10,138 bases of DNA, from the NCBI GenBank assembly GCA_038117265.1, contig JAYOFO010000083.1:1-10138 (forward strand), given 5' to 3'. Shown here in pieces: positions 6,661 to 10,138 of this stretch. Position 1 is the first letter of the stretch. Each line of letters begins with the position of its first letter. The notes under the pieces are model-generated. The model did not search any database. It was not told the DNA's origin and saw nothing but the letters and a program-made list of their open reading frames with translations. The position numbers were made by a program, and so were the translations under genes. Origin of the DNA: JAYPUG01 sp038117265 (GTDB lineage Bacteria; Pseudomonadota; Alphaproteobacteria; UBA6615).

Positions 6661-7548
6661 TCACTTGTCCGGCGTCCACAGGATATCCGTCGTGATCGAG
6701 CGCGGGTCGCGCATCTCCCACCGGCCGGCATCGACCCTCGCGAGGAAGTCCCCGAGCGACTGGTTGAACAGCGCCGGCTCCTCCAGGTTGATCAGGTGGC
6801 CCGAGCGCGGCAGCAGCACCAGCGCCGATGAATGGATGTTCCGCTTCATGAACAGGCCGACATCGAGGCACGGGTCGTCCTCGTCGCCATTCATGATCAG
6901 GGTCGGCACCTTCAGCGCCTGCATGTCCTCGGCGAAATCGTAGAGCGAGGGGCGTCCGCCCTGCACGGCGCGCATGGTGTTCGCCGAGCCCTTCGTCGAA
7001 TGGTCGGCGAGTTCGGCCGCGAACGCCGCCCAGCCGCGCGGGTCCTTATTGGCATACTGCACGCGCGTCGGGCCGATAGCGTAGATCCTGGAGAACTCGG
7101 CCATCGTGTCGGCCTCGATCCGCCCGGCGACCTCCTTCGTCTCCTTGGCGAACTGCGCATGCACGTCGAGATGCGCGCCATAGCCCGCTCCGGCCACCGT
7201 CAGCGACAGGGCGCGGTCGGGATACCGGAACCCGAAATGCAGCGCGGCGAACCCGCCCATGGAAAGCCCCACGATATGGGCCCTGTCGATCGCCAGCGCG
7301 TCGAGCACGGCGAGGATATCGTCGACCGCCCGGAACTGGCCGTACATGCCCACATCCTCGGGCACGTCGGACGGCGGGTAGCCGCGCGCGTTGAACGCGA
7401 TGGCCCGATAGTTGCGCGCGAAATGGCGCAGCTGCGGCTCCCAGCTTCTTATGTCGCCGCCGAACTCGTGGGCGAACACGACCGGCGTGCCGCTGCCATG
7501 TTCCTCGACCCAGAGCTTCACGCCGTCGTCGGTGGTGATGTGGGGCAT
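6661..7548 (-). CDS. Alpha/beta hydrolase with complete catalytic triad
   Basis: This 295-residue alpha/beta hydrolase resembles 3-oxoadipate enol-lactonase and other small ester or lactone hydrolases. HEFGGD (27-32) lies at the oxyanion loop, GLSMGG (94-99) is the nucleophile elbow with Ser96, NGDEDD (220-225) carries the candidate acid (Asp222 or Asp224), and SGHLINLEEP (249-258) carries His251. Residues about 130-205 form a helical cap. Length and triad are complete, unlike the shortened hydrolase at 3512. GGAGGGAG precedes the ATG, and the gene begins 13 bp after the crotonase stop, so the two form an operon. Hydrolysis of an ester, lactone or thioester in the same acyl-CoA route is plausible, but the substrate is not readable. 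The last ~20 residues extend a little beyond the usual fold. Confidence 0.92.
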   Translation of the reverse strand: MPHITTDDGVKLWVEEHGSGTPVVFAHEFGGDIRSWEPQLRHFARNYRAIAFNARGYPPSDVPEDVGMYGQFRAVDDILAVLDALAIDRAHIVGLSMGGFAALHFGFRYPDRALSLTVAGAGYGAHLDVHAQFAKETKEVAGRIEADTMAEFSRIYAIGPTRVQYANKDPRGWAAFAAELADHSTKGSANTMRAVQGGRPSLYDFAEDMQALKVPTLIMNGDEDDPCLDVGLFMKRNIHSSALVLLPRSGHLINLEEPALFNQSLGDFLARVDAGRWEMRDPRSITTDILWTPDK

Positions 7549-7561
7549 CGGTCTCCCTCCC

Positions 7562-8350
7562 TTACTTCTTCTCGAGGCTCTTCAGCAGCGCCTCGATCGC
7601 CGTATCGTGCTCGGGCGTGTGGTGGGCCAGCGCCTGGAAGGCGGCGGCCATGTCGAGCACCGTCTCGATCCGCGAATGCATCCCCTCGCGCAGCAGCTTC
7701 TTCGACATGCGCAGCGAGTGGCCGGGGTTGGCGGCGATCCGGCCGGCCAGGATGTGCGCCTCGTCCATCAGGCTCTCGGCCGGCACCACCTTGGAGACCA
7801 GCCCGCAGGCCAGTGCCTCGGCCGCGTCGATCATGTCGCCGGTGAAGGTCATCTCCGCCGCCTTCGACAGGCCAACCAGCTTGGGCAGCAGGAAGGCCCC
7901 GCCGTCACCCGAGATGATGCCCAGCTTGGCGAAGCTCTCGGCGAAGCGCGCGCGCTCGGATGCGATGCGGATGTCGCACATGCAGGCCAGATCGCAGCCC
8001 GCGCCGACGGCCGCGCCGTTCACCGCCGCGATGGTCGGCACCTCGAGGTTCCACAGAGTCAGCGGGATGTTATGGATGTCGCGCTTGTAGTTGTTGCGCA
8101 CCTCGTAGGGGCCGCCCGCCGACAGGCCCTTGCGGTCGCGCATGTCCTTGACGTTGCCGCCGGCCGAGAACGCGCTGCCCGCGCCGGTCAGGATCACGCA
8201 TTTCACGCCGTCGTCGCGCGAGATGCGGTCGGTCGCCTCGACGAACGAACGGTACTGCTCGTCGCCCGACAGCGGGTTGCGCGCCTCGGGCTGGTTCATG
8301 GTCAGGGTGACGATCGCGCCGTCCTGCTCGTAGATCAGAAAATCGCTCAA
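7562..8350 (-). CDS. Enoyl-CoA hydratase/isomerase (crotonase) family protein, TTG start
   Basis: This 262-residue crotonase-fold protein acts on acyl-CoA thioesters. Oxyanion-hole segments are SAFSAGGNVK (59-68) and NGAAVGAGCDLA (111-122). Aligning LGIISGDGG (143-151) with LGTIPGAGG of rat mitochondrial enoyl-CoA hydratase puts Phe140 at the catalytic Glu144 position, while Glu166 (KAAEM) matches Glu164. Asp149 is an additional acid in the pocket loop. It may therefore be an isomerase or other crotonase rather than a standard hydratase. The start is TTG (minus-strand 8350-8348) with GGAG 7 bases upstream; the family-typical N terminus begins there and the next in-frame Met is residue 18, inside the first strand. 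It is followed by the hydrolase gene 13 bp on. Divergent to it, across repeat copy C, lie the acyl-CoA dehydrogenases. Confidence 0.93.
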   Translation of the reverse strand: MSDFLIYEQDGAIVTLTMNQPEARNPLSGDEQYRSFVEATDRISRDDGVKCVILTGAGSAFSAGGNVKDMRDRKGLSAGGPYEVRNNYKRDIHNIPLTLWNLEVPTIAAVNGAAVGAGCDLACMCDIRIASERARFAESFAKLGIISGDGGAFLLPKLVGLSKAAEMTFTGDMIDAAEALACGLVSKVVPAESLMDEAHILAGRIAANPGHSLRMSKKLLREGMHSRIETVLDMAAAFQALAHHTPEHDTAIEALLKSLEKK

Positions 8351-8353
8351 CTG

Positions 8354-8361
8354 TCCTCTCC
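8354..8361 (-). promoter_or_regulatory. Shine-Dalgarno site deciding the TTG start of the crotonase gene
   Basis: On the minus strand GGAGAGGA ends 3 bases before the TTG, with its GGAG part 7 bases away. No ATG or GTG with a comparable site lies nearby in frame, so this supports translation from TTG at 8350. Confidence 0.6.
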
Positions 8362-8402
8362 GTCGGTGTCTCGCTCTGCCGGCTTCTCGGCGGTCCGGCC
8401 TT

Positions 8403-8516
8403 CCCCCCCCTCACCCTACCCTCTCCCCCCATAGGGGGAGAGGGAATTTTATGGCGTGCTCCCGCTTCACCCCCTCTCTGCCCCATGGGGGCGAAGAGGG
8501 TCGGGGTGAGGTGGGG
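8403..8516. repeat. Paired-hairpin intergenic repeat, copy C (tails outward)
   Basis: The left unit has reversed tail CCCCCCCCTCACCCTA (8403-8418) and a hairpin pairing 8419-8429 with 8434-8444 (11 bp, 4-base loop), followed by AATTTT. The right unit is an imperfect hairpin from about 8472 to 8500 around CCCCATGGGG, with tail TCGGGGTGAGGTGGGG (8501-8516). Unlike copies A and B, the tails point outward. The element fills most of the gap between two divergent genes and leaves about 50 bp on each side. Confidence 0.9.
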
Positions 8517-8554
8517 TGCGCACATCGCCGCCACATTCGCTAGACTGTGGGAAA

Positions 8555-8561
8555 GGGAGAG
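8555..8561 (+). promoter_or_regulatory. Shine-Dalgarno site deciding the TTG start of the first acyl-CoA dehydrogenase
   Basis: GGGAGAG ends 5 bases before the TTG at 8567. The only other in-frame upstream start, GTG at 8516, sits at the edge of the repeat with no acyl-CoA dehydrogenase-like sequence after it, so TTG is preferred. Confidence 0.6.
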
Positions 8562-8566
8562 AAACG

Positions 8567-9721
8567 TTGCAGCCGTTTTCGTTCGAGCCGCGCGAACTGC
8601 CGCCGGAGGCCGAGGCCCTGCGTGAAGATGTGCGCGCGTTCCTCGTCGAGAACCTCGCATCCTTCGCGCCGGCCGGGCGGGCGCGCTCGTGGGTCGGGTT
8701 CGACGCGGATTTCTCGCGCAAGCTGGGGCAGCGCGGCTGGCTGGGCATGACCTGGCCCGCGCCGTGGGGCCCCGGCCGGTCTGCGCTGGAGCGCTATGTC
8801 GTCATCGAGGAATTGCTGGCCGCCGGCGCGCCCGTCGCCGCCCACTGGATCGCCGAGCGCCAGTCGGGCCCGCTGCTGCTGAAGTTCGGCACGGAGGAGC
8901 AGCAGGCCGCCTTCCTGCCGGGCATCGCGGCGGGCGAGACCTTCTTCTGCATCGGCATGAGCGAGCCGGATTCGGGCTCCGACCTGGCCTCGATCCGCTC
9001 CAAGGCGGAACCCGCCGAGCGCGACGGGGTGACGGGTTGGCGGGTTAATGGCCGCAAGGTCTGGACCACCTATGCCCACAAATCCCACTACATGATCGCG
9101 CTTCTTCGAACAGGCGCGCCCGGCGAGAGCCGCCACGGCGGCACCACCCAGTTCGTGATCGACCTGTCGGCGCCCGGTGTGACCGTGCGGCCGATCAAGA
9201 ACATGATCGGCGACGAGGAGTTCAACGAGGTCACCTTCGACGACGTGTTCGTGCCCGACACGCGGCGCGTGGGGAGCGTGGGCGACGGCTGGGCGCAGGT
9301 GACGGCCGAGCTCGCCTTCGAACGCAGCGGGCCCGACCGGTTCCTGTCGGCCTTCGCGCTGCTGCAGCTCTTGGTGGCGCACGCGGAAGACGCCGAGGCC
9401 CCTGACTATGCCGCGCTGGGCCGGCTGCACGCGCGCCTCGCGGCGCTGCGCGGCATGTCGCTGTCGGTCGCCGCGCGGCTGGGCGAGGGGGCCGACCCGA
9501 TGCTGGAGGCGGCGCTGGTCAAGGATCAGGGCGTCGCCTTCGAGCAGACCATCCCCGAGGTCGCGCTGCAGGCGCTGGGCGCCGCGCCGCGGATCGACGG
9601 CGGCAGCGACTTCGAGACCGTGCTCGCCTATGTGCAGCAGGCCTGCGTGTCCTTCTCGCTGCGCGGCGGGACCACCGAGATCATGCGCGGGGTGATCGCC
9701 AGGGGGCTGGGATTGCGGTGA
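8567..9721 (+). CDS. Acyl-CoA dehydrogenase, TTG start
   Basis: This 384-residue FAD enzyme oxidises an acyl-CoA to the 2-enoyl-CoA and passes electrons to electron-transfer flavoprotein. Domain order is standard: helical N domain (about 1-115), beta domain with the FAD/substrate motif IGMSEPDSGSDLASI (129-143), WRVNGRKVWTTYA (158-170) and FDDVFVP (224-230), then the C-terminal helical domain ending RGGTTEIMRGVIAR (366-379). Gly367 stands where medium-chain enzymes carry catalytic Glu376. Glu252 in FERSGPDR is at the position used as base by isovaleryl- and long-chain-type enzymes, so it is the candidate base. The protein is compact, like subunits of heteromeric dehydrogenases, and a second such gene follows. 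Start is TTG at 8567 with GGGAGAG 5 bases upstream. Its TGA overlaps an ATG (TGATG) inside the next gap. Confidence 0.94.
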   Translation: MQPFSFEPRELPPEAEALREDVRAFLVENLASFAPAGRARSWVGFDADFSRKLGQRGWLGMTWPAPWGPGRSALERYVVIEELLAAGAPVAAHWIAERQSGPLLLKFGTEEQQAAFLPGIAAGETFFCIGMSEPDSGSDLASIRSKAEPAERDGVTGWRVNGRKVWTTYAHKSHYMIALLRTGAPGESRHGGTTQFVIDLSAPGVTVRPIKNMIGDEEFNEVTFDDVFVPDTRRVGSVGDGWAQVTAELAFERSGPDRFLSAFALLQLLVAHAEDAEAPDYAALGRLHARLAALRGMSLSVAARLGEGADPMLEAALVKDQGVAFEQTIPEVALQALGAAPRIDGGSDFETVLAYVQQACVSFSLRGGTTEIMRGVIARGLGLR

Positions 9722-9730
9722 TGGCGGACA

Positions 9731-9878
9731 CCCACCTCTCCCGGTTCGCTTCCGCCTTCGAGCTTCGCGCTATGGCGGACAAGACGCTCACCACCCTCTC
9801 CCCCCTGAAGGGCGGAGAGGGCTCATATGTTCTCCCTCTCCTCCCTTGGGGAGGAGAGGGTTGGGGTGAGGAGGGGGG
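9731..9878. repeat. Paired-hairpin intergenic repeat, copy D (tails outward, with an inserted stretch)
   Basis: The left unit has tail CCCACCTCTCCC (9731-9742), then about 50 bases that begin like the spacer in copy A, then a hairpin pairing 9794-9801 with 9814-9821, with three inner C-G pairs around the loop TGAA. The right unit is a perfect 12-bp hairpin (9834-9845 with 9849-9860, loop TTG) nearly identical to the left hairpins of copies A and B, with tail TTGGGGTGAGGAGGGGGG (9861-9878). ATGGCGGACA occurs at 9721 and again at 9772, a 10-bp direct repeat 51 bp apart. Confidence 0.9.
9865..9878 (+). promoter_or_regulatory. Repeat-derived Shine-Dalgarno site for the second acyl-CoA dehydrogenase
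   Basis: The G-rich tail of repeat copy D (GGTGAGGAGGGGGG) ends 9 bases before the ATG at 9888. GAGGAGG is the best ribosome-binding match in the region, so the repeat itself appears to provide the translation signal. A 12-bp hairpin lies directly upstream. Confidence 0.55.
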
Positions 9879-9887
9879 CAGAGCTAT

Positions 9888-10138
9888 ATGACTTCCGAAC
9901 GCGCCCTGATCGCCGAGACCTGCGACCGGCTGTTCGCCGAGCAGCTCGACGACGCCGTATTCCAGTCGGCCGAGTCGGGTGAGTTCCCCGCCGCCTTGTG
10001 GGCCGCCATCGCCGAGGCCGGGCTCGACCGGGTGCTGGTGCCCGAGGATTTGGGCGGCATCGGGCTCGGCTGGGCCGACGCCTTCGTGGTGCTGCGCGCC
10101 GCCGGGGCTCACGCCGCGCCGGTGCCGCTGGCTGAGGC
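9888..10138 (+). CDS. Second acyl-CoA dehydrogenase (partial, N-terminal part)
   Basis: The first 83 codons are visible and the frame is open to the window edge. The translation begins MTSERALIAETCDRLFAEQ and continues with LWAAIAEAGLDRVLVPEDLGGIGLGWADAFVVLRAAG. This is the acyl-CoA dehydrogenase N-terminal pattern: a helix, then W-x-x-I/L-x-E-x-G-L followed by P-E-x-x-G-G-x-G. No FAD motif or catalytic residue lies inside the window. It follows the first dehydrogenase on the same strand across repeat copy D, and the two may form a heteromeric enzyme as in known alpha2-beta2 acyl-CoA dehydrogenases of actinobacterial sterol catabolism; this is inference. ATG at 9888 is chosen for the strong purine tract before it and the family-like N terminus. 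Confidence 0.88.
   Translation, partial: MTSERALIAETCDRLFAEQLDDAVFQSAESGEFPAALWAAIAEAGLDRVLVPEDLGGIGLGWADAFVVLRAAGAHAAPVPLAE

Noticed and set aside
8516..8566. GTG at 8516 as start of the first acyl-CoA dehydrogenase
   Set aside because: It sits at the edge of repeat copy C, has no sensible ribosome site apart from the repeat tail, and adds 17 residues unlike the family. TTG at 8567 has a better site and a family-like N terminus.
4131..9878. The spaced hairpin repeats as a CRISPR array
   Set aside because: Copies are 0.9-2.8 kb apart, lie in separate intergenic gaps, vary in orientation and have no regular spacers or cas genes.
9721..9891. A 56-residue open frame between the two acyl-CoA dehydrogenases as a separate gene
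   Set aside because: It is made mainly of repeat sequence (peptide LPLLPWGGEG...), so I do not list it as a gene. Only its overlaps with both neighbours are reported as a finding.

Overview
The window is GC-rich, densely packed bacterial chromosomal DNA, about two-thirds G+C by eye. The gene content and small-gene families point to an alphaproteobacterium, possibly Rhodospirillales-like; that placement is inference. I see no tRNA, rRNA, CRISPR array, insertion sequence or phage gene. Most genes encode enzymes of acyl-CoA and carbonyl metabolism.

Layout: (1) Bases 2-4087 are one rightward run: the last codons of a probable LivF-type ABC transporter ATPase, a PaaK-like AMP-forming ligase, a small two-helix membrane protein (DUF6460-like), an MscS-type mechanosensitive channel, a zinc-independent MDR oxidoreductase, and a short alpha/beta hydrolase that lacks the C-terminal part of its fold. 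(2) Bases 4256-5652 hold a leftward SDR and a divergent rightward OsmC-family protein. (3) Bases 5867-6649 hold a rightward hydroxypyruvate-isomerase-like TIM-barrel protein, convergent with a leftward two-gene unit (crotonase, then alpha/beta hydrolase; 7562-8350 and 6661-7548). (4) From 8567 to the window edge, two acyl-CoA dehydrogenase genes run rightward, the second cut by the window end.

The most distinctive non-coding feature is a family of GC-rich hairpin repeats in four of the intergenic gaps (about 4131-4242, 5661-5790, 8403-8516 and 9731-9878). Each copy is a pair of hairpins, and each hairpin carries a one-sided G-rich tail resembling TCGGGGTGAGGTGGGG. Two copies have the tails facing inward and two have them facing outward, a REP/BIME-like mosaic. 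One copy seems to supply the Shine-Dalgarno sequence of the second acyl-CoA dehydrogenase. Another sits between two divergent genes that both appear to start with TTG. A third lies about 40 bp beyond the early end of the shortened hydrolase.

Functionally, the ligase (next to an amide/branched-chain acid uptake ATPase), dehydrogenase pair, crotonase, SDR, MDR enzyme and hydrolases would suit uptake, CoA activation and beta-oxidation-like breakdown of an organic acid. No substrate can be named from this sequence. I found no convincing undescribed defence or mobile system. The points most worth a second look are the repeat family and its contact with gene starts and ends, the truncated hydrolase, and enzymes with altered catalytic positions.
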